Below are positions 22,505-30,421 of a stretch of DNA of 37,354 nt, one piece after another. The first letter of the stretch is position 1; every line of letters starts with the position of its first letter. The notes beneath the pieces are model-generated. The model did no database searches. It worked only from the letters and a program-made list of their open reading frames with translations, and was not told where the DNA came from. The translations under genes were made by a program, and so were the position numbers. Origin of the DNA: Candidatus Nitrosopumilus sp. (GTDB taxonomy: Archaea; Thermoproteota; Nitrososphaeria; Nitrososphaerales; Nitrosopumilaceae); NCBI GenBank assembly GCA_020431995.1, contig JAGQHE010000026.1:1-37354 (forward strand), given 5' to 3'.

Positions 22505-23533
22505 ATGACAAATAAAACAACTATAGCAATTTTTGCAGTAACAATTCTACTGGCAGGGACAATTGCAGGCTCTGTTGGACTGATTCAATCAGCTGATGCC
22601 ATAAAAAGTAAAGGCAACTCAGCCAGCGAAATTAATTCAAAAAAAGTATGCGGTGACAGATTATGCTCTGAAAAATCAACAGAAGTAAAATCACCTGAGA
22701 AAAAGAAACCAGAAGCAGTAAAACAAGAAAAGAAGGCAGAAGCTGCAGAAAAAGCTAAAGAAGTTCCAAAGAAAGACGCCAAAGAAGAAACCATGAAGGC
22801 AGCTGAAGAGCAATCCTCACTAAAAGTTCCAAAAACAATCACTGGTACAATTACATCAGTACAAGATCCTGGTCAAGGACATGAGGGACACCAATTGGCA
22901 ATAATCTTGCCTCTCTCAGAAAATACCTACAGAGGTTATCTGACATATTCTGCATCTGAAAATGTTCAGCTTGTAGCATTACACGGTCCTCTGAAGACAG
23001 GTATGGACAAAGGGCAGCCAATTTGGACGACTGACGGTAAAACAAAGTTTGGCCTTACATTTGTGGATAACGAAAATTCTGCAGGCGTATGGCAGTTTTC
23101 AGGAAATGCTATAGCAGTTCATACGAAGAATGCCGAACCATTCACTATGACCTACTCTGTTACATATAACGAGATTGCAAAAGACAGTGCACGAATTATC
23201 AAAGGAACCATGACTTCTGCACAAGATCCGGGAATCGGACATGAATCACATCAGCTTGCTGTATTGTTGCCTCCTAGAGATGCGCCATATGCAGGATATG
23301 TGACTTATGATGCGTCTGAACCTGTCCAGGTTGTAACCCTCATCGGTCCAGTACCAAAAACAGATCTTAAGGCAGTACCAAGTTGGACTCCTGATGGTAA
23401 AACATACTATGCATTGGTACTAGTTCCGGCAAAATCTTCCGGCTCTGTTGCTTTCTCAGGTAATGCTGTTGCATTACATACCATGAAAGACACGCCATTT
23501 ATTGTAAGCTACTCTTTAGTACTTACAAAGTAA
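22505..23533 (+). CDS. Secreted protein with two copies of a QDPGxGHExHQLA domain
   Basis: The 342-residue product has a signal peptide (IAIFAVTILLAGTIAGSVG, then LIQSADA), a Lys/Glu-rich linker (about residues 45-110), and two tandem beta-rich domains of about 115 residues. Each begins with a GTxTSxQDPGxGHExHQLAxxLP strand pair. Each continues with Y.GY.TY.ASE.VQ, GP, a W.T(P).DGKT block and SGNA.A.HT....PF...YS. The His, Asp and Glu residues kept in both copies could bind metal. Both copies look intact. The family is not named here; it looks like an archaeal surface protein. An upstream in-frame ATG at 22487 would give six more residues, but the TATA box favours 22505. Confidence 0.75.
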   Translation: MTNKTTIAIFAVTILLAGTIAGSVGLIQSADAIKSKGNSASEINSKKVCGDRLCSEKSTEVKSPEKKKPEAVKQEKKAEAAEKAKEVPKKDAKEETMKAAEEQSSLKVPKTITGTITSVQDPGQGHEGHQLAIILPLSENTYRGYLTYSASENVQLVALHGPLKTGMDKGQPIWTTDGKTKFGLTFVDNENSAGVWQFSGNAIAVHTKNAEPFTMTYSVTYNEIAKDSARIIKGTMTSAQDPGIGHESHQLAVLLPPRDAPYAGYVTYDASEPVQVVTLIGPVPKTDLKAVPSWTPDGKTYYALVLVPAKSSGSVAFSGNAVALHTMKDTPFIVSYSLVLTK

Positions 23534-23742
23534 TTTTTTTAATCTAATGACATTGCTTTTTAGATTTAAATCTAGCAATGATCCCGAGTGGTTTTTGTCT
23601 AATGGATAATAATTTTCAAGGCGTAGACTCGCTGTTGCCCTGTCTGATTCTCTGACAACTGCCAGAATTTCAGATTTCCTCTATGGACTGTTTTTCATTT
23701 CTTTATGTCAAGCTAATATCCTACTTTGGCAATAATACGACT

Positions 23743-24615
23743 ATGGTAGACACAACAAAGATGATGGAAAAATTTCTTCTCAAGTTTGCAAAGCAATGGA
23801 TCGCAGGAGATGACATTGATGACGCACTAATATCTGCAAAAGAAGCATACAAAAACGGCAGACATGCAATAATCAATAAACTCGGAGAATATCACAAAAC
23901 TAAAGATCCAATAGAAAAGACCATCATTGAATATGATAAGATAATCTCATCATTTAGAAAATGGAAGGTAAGGGGTGCTATATCTGTAAAACCCACACAG
24001 GTTGGCATGTCGATTAATAACACAACATGTCTAAACAGTTTCGAGAAACTAATTAATTCAGCATCAAACTCGCACGTGTTTGTATGGATTGACATGGAGT
24101 CATCCGAGCACACAGATGACACAATTCAGCTATATTATGACTTGTTTTCCAGATACGAGAGATTAGGAATTGCAATTCAGGCCAATCTAAAGCGAAGTAT
24201 CGATGATGTGAATGATCTCATCAGGCACGGCGCAAAAATCAGAATCGTAAAGGGTGCGTATAGAGAAAACGGTAGGATTGCATACAAAACAAGAGAGGAA
24301 GTAGACCAAAATTTTCTAAAAATCATGAAGTTGCTGTTCAAAGACGCAAACGAATTTGGGATCGCAACTCATGATTCAAAATTAATTGATGATGCTATTT
24401 CCTTATCAAAAAAACACCAGAAAAAATTTGAGTTTCAGTTACTAAAAGGAGTCAGAGATAAACTAAAACCGGATCTTGTAGAACAAGGATTCATAGTGTC
24501 AGACTACATTCCATATGGAACTAATTGGCTCCCTTACTCAATCCGGAGACTGCGTGAAAGAAAGAGAAACATTTTTCTTTTGGGAAGCTCGTTCATTCAA
24601 TCGCACAGAGTTTGA
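23743..24615 (+). CDS. Proline dehydrogenase
   Basis: The product is a 290-residue FAD-dependent TIM-barrel enzyme of the PutA/ProDH family: VFVWIDMESSEHTDD, GIAIQANLKRSIDDV, HGAKIRIVKGAYRE, FGIATHDSKL, FEFQLLKGVRDKL and YIPYGTNWLPYSIRRLRER, where paired arginines bind the proline carboxylate. It oxidises proline to pyrroline-5-carboxylate and passes electrons to the respiratory chain. A longer frame begins at 23683, but those 20 residues are hydrophobic and uncharacteristic, so the ATG at 23743 is preferred. Its 3' end overlaps the convergent dehydrogenase gene for the next step by 19 bases. Confidence 0.88.
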   Translation: MVDTTKMMEKFLLKFAKQWIAGDDIDDALISAKEAYKNGRHAIINKLGEYHKTKDPIEKTIIEYDKIISSFRKWKVRGAISVKPTQVGMSINNTTCLNSFEKLINSASNSHVFVWIDMESSEHTDDTIQLYYDLFSRYERLGIAIQANLKRSIDDVNDLIRHGAKIRIVKGAYRENGRIAYKTREEVDQNFLKIMKLLFKDANEFGIATHDSKLIDDAISLSKKHQKKFEFQLLKGVRDKLKPDLVEQGFIVSDYIPYGTNWLPYSIRRLRERKRNIFLLGSSFIQSHRV

Positions 24616-26162
24616 GTTTGGGATCTCATAAATTGTTGCAAGTAATGTTCCCCACCAGCTCCTTTTCCGGTTATGCCGGAACTTTTCCAACCAACAAACG
24701 GTTGACTTTGCACAAGAGCAGCAGTGGTGGCACTAGACGCCCTGTTTGCGTACACTGTTCCTGCTTGAATTTTTTCAAAGAACCTGCTTATCTGGTTTTT
24801 GTCCTCTGAAAAAATTCCTGCAGTCAGGCCATATTCAGATTTGTTTGCTAGTGCAATCGCTTCATCAAAATCGTCATATTTGTCAATGCACAAAAAAGGC
24901 AAAAACAATTCATCAGTTACAAGCTTGTGGTCTTTTGGAAGATCAGTAACAATGGTTGGTTGAACAAAATAACCATTCTCATATTCAGAATCTGTAATTT
25001 TATTTCCACCAAAAATTATCTTACCGTCTTTTTTTGCAAGATTGACGGCATCTTCAAATTTTGATACCGACTCATTATTGATTACTGGACCCAAAAATGT
25101 TTCACGATTCCAAGGCATTCCGATCCTTAACGAAGTACTTTTTTCAATAAGTTTCTCAAGAAAATCCTGAAAAATCTCCCTTTGCACATAAACTCTAGAG
25201 CATGCACTGCATTTTTGTCCTCCAAACCCAAATGCTGCATGCATAATACCTTCAGATGCCTTATCCAAATCTGCATTTTTTGTAACAATTACGGGATTTT
25301 TTCCACCCATTTCGGCAATGAACGGTTTTGATGTTTTCTCAGTAAACTTTTTGAAACCAGACATCCCAACCACCTGCGAGCCAGTAAACGCAATTCCATC
25401 AACATCATTGCTTTCAATGAGTGTCTTTCCAACAACATTTCCATCACCTGTTACAAAATTGATTGAGCCTTTAGGTATCTTGTTCATTATGGAATCTACA
25501 AAGAAGTATGAAGAAAGAGGAGTAGTGCTGGCCGGTTTTAGTACGGCAGTGTTCCCTGTAAGTAATACGCCACTAGTCATTCCAATTGCTATTGCAGAAG
25601 GAAAATTAAACGGCGCTATTATTCCCCAAACACCATAGGGTTTTAGAACTGTACTTGTCTTTTCATGAGGGTCTGGGTGATGTGTTTGTTTACAGAATCC
25701 CTCATTTTTCTCAAGTTGAAATGAATAAAATCTCAAAAAATCTATGGCTTCGTCAACGTCATTCATTGCCTCGATCCTGGTCTTTCCGTTCTCAAAGGAC
25801 ATCCAAGCTGCTAACTCAAATTTGATTTTAGAAAACTCATTTGCAGTTTCTTTGAAAATTTTAGATCTTTCTTTGTAATTCGTTTGACTCCATTCTGAAA
25901 ATGCATTTCTTGCAGAATCAATTGCACTTTCTGTTTGAGATTCATCAAGCTTTGGAAATGTGGCAAGAACAAGTCGTGTATCAGAAGGAGATCTTACCTC
26001 AAATGTATTGTCAGAATACATTTTTTCTCCATTGATAACACATGGGTATTTTTTTCCAAACTGTTTTTTTATGGTTTCTAGAGCATTTTCATAATTTTTA
26101 TGAAATTCTGTTTCTCCTCCTCTTGATACCGCATGCCCCCAAGTGTATTCGTTTTCAAACAT
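24597..26162 (-). CDS. 1-pyrroline-5-carboxylate dehydrogenase-like aldehyde dehydrogenase
   Basis: This 521-residue aldehyde dehydrogenase has a P5CDH-like N-terminus (YPCVINGEKMYSDNTFEV), KPYGVWGIIAPFNFPSAI, the NAD site IAFTGSQVVGMSGF, catalytic Glu in EMGGKNPVIV, and catalytic Cys318 in GGQKCSACSRVYV. It also has FLGPVINNES and the C-terminal QPFVGWKSSGITGKGAGGEHYLQQF region expected for P5C dehydrogenases. It converts glutamate semialdehyde (from P5C) to glutamate with NAD. The pairing with proline dehydrogenase on the opposite strand completes proline to glutamate. The ATG at 26162 is supported by a TATA box about 25 bases upstream. Confidence 0.88.
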   Translation of the reverse strand: MFENEYTWGHAVSRGGETEFHKNYENALETIKKQFGKKYPCVINGEKMYSDNTFEVRSPSDTRLVLATFPKLDESQTESAIDSARNAFSEWSQTNYKERSKIFKETANEFSKIKFELAAWMSFENGKTRIEAMNDVDEAIDFLRFYSFQLEKNEGFCKQTHHPDPHEKTSTVLKPYGVWGIIAPFNFPSAIAIGMTSGVLLTGNTAVLKPASTTPLSSYFFVDSIMNKIPKGSINFVTGDGNVVGKTLIESNDVDGIAFTGSQVVGMSGFKKFTEKTSKPFIAEMGGKNPVIVTKNADLDKASEGIMHAAFGFGGQKCSACSRVYVQREIFQDFLEKLIEKSTSLRIGMPWNRETFLGPVINNESVSKFEDAVNLAKKDGKIIFGGNKITDSEYENGYFVQPTIVTDLPKDHKLVTDELFLPFLCIDKYDDFDEAIALANKSEYGLTAGIFSEDKNQISRFFEKIQAGTVYANRASSATTAALVQSQPFVGWKSSGITGKGAGGEHYLQQFMRSQTQTLCD

Positions 26163-26180
26163 ACGAATAGTTAGTACTTG

Positions 26181-26192
26181 TTGAATTTAAAG
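26181..26192 (-). promoter_or_regulatory. TATA box of the P5C dehydrogenase gene
   Basis: On the minus strand CTTTAAATTCAA is centred about 25 bases before the ATG at 26162. A near copy, CTTAAATTCG, lies at 27121-27130 inside the 5' end of the ureohydrolase gene, which may be that gene's promoter if the shorter start is used. Confidence 0.5.
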
Positions 26193-26200
26193 TGGTGATA

Positions 26201-27154
26201 TTATTTCATTGATGAGATCACTTCGCCAAAAATCCTGGATGCTAAGTGTGATGTCCTGTTGTTTACATCAAATGGTGGGCATACTTCAACAATGTCCATG
26301 CCTATAATCCCCCTGCTTGCAATTTTTTTCAAAATAAATGCGGCATCAACACTGGATAGGCCAACTGGAACAGGCACCGAAACACCAGGTGCATGTGAGG
26401 GATCTATACAATCCATATCAAATGATACGTAGACAAGTTCTCCTAACATGTCCAGAACCTCCTGAGATATTTTTGATATACCTTTTTCTGCAATGTCAAA
26501 TGGCGAGATTACGGTGATTTTATGCTCTCTTAGATTGTCAATCTCTTCTTTCTCAGGCGTCCTTATTCCAATCTGCATGCTAGTCTTTGTGTCTATGGAT
26601 TCTAAAACATCGCCAAAAACAGAGCCATAGTAATTTTTTGTAGATGTTACAAAGTCAGGATGGGCATCAAAATATACTAGAGATATCTTTTTGGACAAAT
26701 TTTTTGATAGTTGTCTGATTATTGCGGCGCTCATAGAATGGTCACCCCCAATCGAAATAGGGATCTTCAAATCGGTGTAAATCTTGTCAAAGATTTCTGG
26801 AATTTGATTCCTTGCAATATTCCCATAGTCAAAAATATTTTTTGAAATCCAATTTGTAGGATAGCCCGTGAAGGTTTGATCATTTCGTTTGTACGTGTCT
26901 GCCAGATTTGAAATTTTTCTAATCTGATCAGGGGCTTTTGATGTTCCCTCTCGAACAGAATGCGATTGTGATTCATCTGGAATTCCAATTATGACTACAT
27001 CACTATTATCGTAGTCAGAGTTTGCCCAACAAATTTTCTCCATATTTCTTGGAATGTCAAACAAGAATAATAATTTGTTTAAGGTGTATCTGTCAGCGTA
27101 TCTCATCGACGCATTACGCTTCGAATTTAAGTCATAAGAAGAAAGCACAATCAT
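26201..27154 (-). CDS. Ureohydrolase (agmatinase/arginase/formiminoglutamase superfamily)
   Basis: The 317-residue product carries the complete binuclear-metal signature: GGDHSMS, YFDAHPDF and SFDMDCIDPSHAPG, followed by MDIVEVCPPFD. These enzymes hydrolyse guanidino groups with release of urea, or formimino groups. The specificity loops are not diagnostic. The usual DAHxDx follow-up differs (DAHPDF), so agmatine, arginine, guanidinobutyrate and formiminoglutamate are all possible. Proximity to proline and P5C oxidation favours a role in arginine-family catabolism. The start is unclear: the frame begins at ATG 27154, with alternatives at 27106 (MRYADRY) and 27043. It is tandem with the P5C dehydrogenase, 38 bases upstream of it. 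Confidence 0.85.
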   Translation of the reverse strand: MIVLSSYDLNSKRNASMRYADRYTLNKLLFLFDIPRNMEKICWANSDYDNSDVVIIGIPDESQSHSVREGTSKAPDQIRKISNLADTYKRNDQTFTGYPTNWISKNIFDYGNIARNQIPEIFDKIYTDLKIPISIGGDHSMSAAIIRQLSKNLSKKISLVYFDAHPDFVTSTKNYYGSVFGDVLESIDTKTSMQIGIRTPEKEEIDNLREHKITVISPFDIAEKGISKISQEVLDMLGELVYVSFDMDCIDPSHAPGVSVPVPVGLSSVDAAFILKKIASRGIIGMDIVEVCPPFDVNNRTSHLASRIFGEVISSMK

Positions 27155-27245
27155 TACTCTTTATGATTGGTTGGTGACAGTACAGAGATACTCAAAAATT
27201 ACTTGATATTATACAAATTGTTCTAAATATTATAAACCTTAACTG

Positions 27246-27734
27246 CTAATTCATACTTGTCTCTATTTTTTCAATTTTTGAGTTACTAATAACCGAAACT
27301 TCTTCGTCAAATTTTTTATTTGGAATCAACATCAATCTTGAATCATCTAACTCTACAATTGTTTTTGTTAGGCCAATTTGAATTATTGTTCCAAGTTTAT
27401 TATCAAATTCAATCTCACTTCCTACATTTATTCTTCTTCCTAATGCAATACTCATACCAGAAATTGCATTTTGTAGTTTATTTAGATATACAAATGTAAA
27501 AAATAATAATATTGCACTAAGTGATGTGACAACTTCTATTGCTGGGGATAAAATCTTCAACGTTGCTGATAGATACATTACTTCTGCTATTGTAATTATG
27601 ATGAAAATCACGCCTGTTGCCTTGCCTGAGCCCAGTAATGTTCTAAATTTTGTAAATTCGACTACTTTGATCATGATGAAAACTATCGAAGTAATGACAA
27701 TCGAAATAACTGCAAATAGCATATTGCTTTCCAT
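27246..27734 (-). CDS. Small MscS-like mechanosensitive channel protein
   Basis: The 162-residue product has three hydrophobic helices (about residues 3-24, 40-60 and 65-85). A pore-lining-like helix follows (FVYLNKLQNAISGMSIALGR) and then the MscS beta domain with INVGSEIEFDNKLGTIIQIGLTKTIVEL and LMLIPNKKFDEEVSVI. These fit the small MscS plan but it lacks the C-terminal alpha/beta vestibule. Such channels release solutes on hypo-osmotic shock. It is divergent from the ectoine operon, matching a role in osmolyte release. It is the intact relative of the pseudogene at 17244-17727. Confidence 0.8.
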   Translation of the reverse strand: MESNMLFAVISIVITSIVFIMIKVVEFTKFRTLLGSGKATGVIFIIITIAEVMYLSATLKILSPAIEVVTSLSAILLFFTFVYLNKLQNAISGMSIALGRRINVGSEIEFDNKLGTIIQIGLTKTIVELDDSRLMLIPNKKFDEEVSVISNSKIEKIETSMN

Positions 27735-27841
27735 CTTTTCAATTTATTTTAAAATGAATAAAAGAATCTGTATCATTACTAGCTGAATTTCAATACGTTT
27801 GTTGACAAAAGATTAACTAATTGATTTTCCAAAAATCTTCA

Positions 27842-28219
27842 ATGACTAAAAACGAAGACATGGTAAGAGATCTTGCAACTAACTTTCAAACTAAAGGACT
27901 AGAAATTATATCTGCAAAATGTAATGGTTTTACGGAACCTGTTGAGGTTCAAGGAGTTACACCTGATGTCATTGGATGGGATTCTGAAAAAGAAGTATAT
28001 CATTTAGGAATTGTTGCTGATTCGGAAATCATCTCTGATGATTCCACCAAAGAAAAAATGCAAGTATTGGCAAAAATGGCTATGGGCGTTGGGCCTTCTC
28101 AAGGTAAACGTCTGCCCTTTTATGTTGGAGTTACCAAAGATGCAAACACTATTGCTGATGAAAAACTAGAAGAAATCGACAATATCTCTAGAGAAAACAT
28201 AGAAAAAATTCTGATTTAA
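27842..28219 (+). CDS. Unknown protein leading the ectoine operon
   Basis: The 125-residue alpha/beta protein starts MTKNEDMVRDLATNFQTKG. Its centre reads GVTPDVIGWDSEKEVYHLGIVADSEI, followed by a helix with KEKMQVLAKMAM. A PD followed by an acidic residue and a strand is faintly like the PD-(D/E)xK nuclease fold, but the lysine is not in the right place, so no enzyme activity is claimed. A TTG-initiated longer frame from 27821 would add seven residues; the ATG at 27842 is preferred. It ends five bases before ectA, so it is very probably cotranscribed with ectABCD. Confidence 0.7.
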   Translation: MTKNEDMVRDLATNFQTKGLEIISAKCNGFTEPVEVQGVTPDVIGWDSEKEVYHLGIVADSEIISDDSTKEKMQVLAKMAMGVGPSQGKRLPFYVGVTKDANTIADEKLEEIDNISRENIEKILI

Positions 28220-28224
28220 CTGGT

Positions 28225-28728
28225 ATGTCTTCAATAATTTTTAGAGAACCATTAGTTAGTGATGCTGATTCTATATGGAGTTTAGTAAATTCTAATCCAC
28301 CGCTTGATGAGAACTCGAAATATCTCTATGTTCTGTTATGTCATCAATTTTCAAAAACATGTGTAGTTGCAGAATTTGATTCCAAAATAGTTGGATTTCT
28401 TTCAGGCTTTATTTCTCCAAAAAATTCTGACACTCTTTTTGTTTGGCAGGTAGCTGTGGACAGTGAGTTTAGAAACCAGGGAGTTGCAAAAGAACTTGTC
28501 TTTAAGGCATTATCTCAAACCGATTCTGCTGTGCAATTTGTTGAGGCCACAGTTACTCCTTCTAACAAGACTTCGTTGAGATTTTTACAGAATTTTGCAT
28601 CTGATCTTGATACTACTTTTACAAAATCATCCTTATTTCCAACTGAAATCTTGGAAAATGGGCACGAACCTGAGGATCTGATTAGAATTGGCCCGATTCA
28701 AAAAAATCTTTTGGAGGTTACAGCATGA
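28225..28728 (+). CDS. ectA: L-2,4-diaminobutyrate acetyltransferase EctA
   Basis: This 167-residue GNAT acetyltransferase reads FREPLVSDADSIWSLVNSNPPLDENSKYLYVLLCHQF at its N-terminus, which is diagnostic of EctA (the NPPLDxNSxYxYxLLCxHF pattern). The acetyl-CoA loop EFRNQGVAKELV and VEATVTPSNKTSLRFLQNFA follow. It acetylates 2,4-diaminobutyrate to N-gamma-acetyl-diaminobutyrate, the second step of ectoine synthesis. The stop overlaps the ectB ATG by four bases. Confidence 0.93.
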   Translation: MSSIIFREPLVSDADSIWSLVNSNPPLDENSKYLYVLLCHQFSKTCVVAEFDSKIVGFLSGFISPKNSDTLFVWQVAVDSEFRNQGVAKELVFKALSQTDSAVQFVEATVTPSNKTSLRFLQNFASDLDTTFTKSSLFPTEILENGHEPEDLIRIGPIQKNLLEVTA

Positions 28729-30020
28729 AGCAGATTAATGCTATTGAATCTCAAGTAAGATCCTATTGTAGATCTTATCCAGTAATGTTTGAAAAAGCAA
28801 AAGGTCCATTTCTTATTGATCATGACGGAAAAAAATATTATGATTTTTTATGCGGTGCCGGCTCATTAAATTATGGACATAATAATCCTATTTTAAAAAA
28901 AGAGATTATTGATTATTTGAATCAAGACGGAATAACACATAGTTTAGATCTTGCTACAAAGTCCAAAGAAGATTTCTTGAATTCTTTCTCAAAAAATATT
29001 TTAGCAATTAGACATCTGAATTACAAAGTACAGTTTACGGGGCCTACGGGTACAAATGCAGTAGAAGCAGCACTAAAGATTGCAAGAAAAGTTACTGGCA
29101 GAACTAACGTCATCTCATTTACAAATGGTTTCCATGGGGTTACGTTAGGCTCTGTAGCTGCTACGGGAAACAGTCATCATAGAGGTGGTGCAGGCACATC
29201 TCTAAATGACGTTACCTTTATGCCCTATGACGGTTACATGGGAAAGAAAATCAACACAATTGATTATCTACGACGTGTATTGGAAGATAATAGTAGTGGT
29301 GTAGATATTCCGGCTGCAGTTATTTTGGAAACAATTCAAGGTGAAGGTGGAATTAATATTGCCAGTTCCAAATGGCTTCAATCCTTACAAGATCTTTGTC
29401 ATGAATTTGGAATTCTGATGATTGTGGATGATATTCAGGTAGGATGTGGACGTACAGGTACCTTTTTCAGTTTTGAAAGTGCAGGAATCGAACCTGATCT
29501 GGTAGTGTTGTCAAAATCTCTAAGCGGTTTTGGATTGCCTTTTTCATTACTTCTGATAAAACCCGAATTTGACAAATGGAAACCTGGTGAGCATAATGGG
29601 ACATTTAGGGGAAATAACCTGGCTTTTCTCACCGCTAAAACTGCCATTGATCATTTTTGGACAACTCAGGAATTAGAGGCAGGAATAGCCCTCAAATCCA
29701 ATATATTAAAAACTAGACTTGAGCAAATTGCTAAAGAAAATCTTTCCTCAGAGATCGAAGTCCGTGGAAAAGGCATGGTTTATGGAATTGATTGTATTTT
29801 AGAAGATCTTGCAAGTGCAATTCAACAAAAATGCTTTGAAAATAGTTTGATTCTTGAAACATGTGGGTCTGATGATCATGTTGTCAAACTCCTTCCTGCT
29901 TTGACTATTGCTGAAAATGAATTGAGAGGAGGACTGGATATTTTAGAGAAAAGTGTTAAACAAGTAATGAGTAAATCTGACTTTCAGAAAAAACTTGAAG
30001 ATGAGACTGTTCAAAAATGA
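28725..30020 (+). CDS. ectB: Diaminobutyrate-2-oxoglutarate transaminase EctB
   Basis: The 431-residue class III PLP aminotransferase has FTGPTGTNAVEAALKIAR, FTNGFHGVTLGSVAATGN, VDDIQVGCGRTGTFFSFE and VVLSKSLSGFGLPFSL with the PLP lysine at Lys264. These blocks match EctB. It makes 2,4-diaminobutyrate from aspartate semialdehyde and glutamate, the first step of the pathway. It overlaps ectA upstream and ectC downstream by four bases each (ATGA type), showing tight translational coupling. Confidence 0.94.
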   Translation: MKQINAIESQVRSYCRSYPVMFEKAKGPFLIDHDGKKYYDFLCGAGSLNYGHNNPILKKEIIDYLNQDGITHSLDLATKSKEDFLNSFSKNILAIRHLNYKVQFTGPTGTNAVEAALKIARKVTGRTNVISFTNGFHGVTLGSVAATGNSHHRGGAGTSLNDVTFMPYDGYMGKKINTIDYLRRVLEDNSSGVDIPAAVILETIQGEGGINIASSKWLQSLQDLCHEFGILMIVDDIQVGCGRTGTFFSFESAGIEPDLVVLSKSLSGFGLPFSLLLIKPEFDKWKPGEHNGTFRGNNLAFLTAKTAIDHFWTTQELEAGIALKSNILKTRLEQIAKENLSSEIEVRGKGMVYGIDCILEDLASAIQQKCFENSLILETCGSDDHVVKLLPALTIAENELRGGLDILEKSVKQVMSKSDFQKKLEDETVQK

Positions 30021-30421
30021 TAGTACGAAACATTGAGTCTTTTAGAGGAACAGAACGACAAATTGATTCAGAAAATTGGTCTAGTACTAGACTTCTTTTG
30101 AAAGATGACAAAATGGGTTTTTCATTTCATGAAACGATTCTATATCCTGATACTGAAACTAAAATTTGGTACAAAAATCATCTTGAAGCAGTATATTGTG
30201 TTGAAGGAATTGGAGAAATACAAGAAGATGATGGGACCAAACATAACATAAATCCTGGAACAATTTATGCATTGGACAAACATGAAAAACATATGCTTAG
30301 AGCATTTTCTAAAATGAAAATGATTTGTGTATTTAATCCACCACTAGTTGGACCTGAAACACATGATTCTGATGGAGTATACCCATTATTGATATCGGGA
30401 GAAAACAATGTCTCAAAATAA
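30017..30421 (+). CDS. ectC: Ectoine synthase EctC
   Basis: This 134-residue cupin begins MIVRNIESFRGTERQIDSEN, has the metal-binding WYKNHLEAVYCVEGIGEI (Glu near residue 57) and YALDKHEKHMLRA, and ends near ICVFNPPLVGPETHDSDGVYPLL. These are EctC signatures. It closes N-gamma-acetyl-diaminobutyrate to ectoine. The length matches the family. It overlaps ectD by 14 bases. Confidence 0.95.
   Translation: MIVRNIESFRGTERQIDSENWSSTRLLLKDDKMGFSFHETILYPDTETKIWYKNHLEAVYCVEGIGEIQEDDGTKHNINPGTIYALDKHEKHMLRAFSKMKMICVFNPPLVGPETHDSDGVYPLLISGENNVSK

Noticed and set aside
27842-28219. PD-(D/E)xK nuclease call for the protein leading the ectoine operon
   Set aside because: TPDVIGWD fits the first part only; the expected ExK on the next strand is missing.
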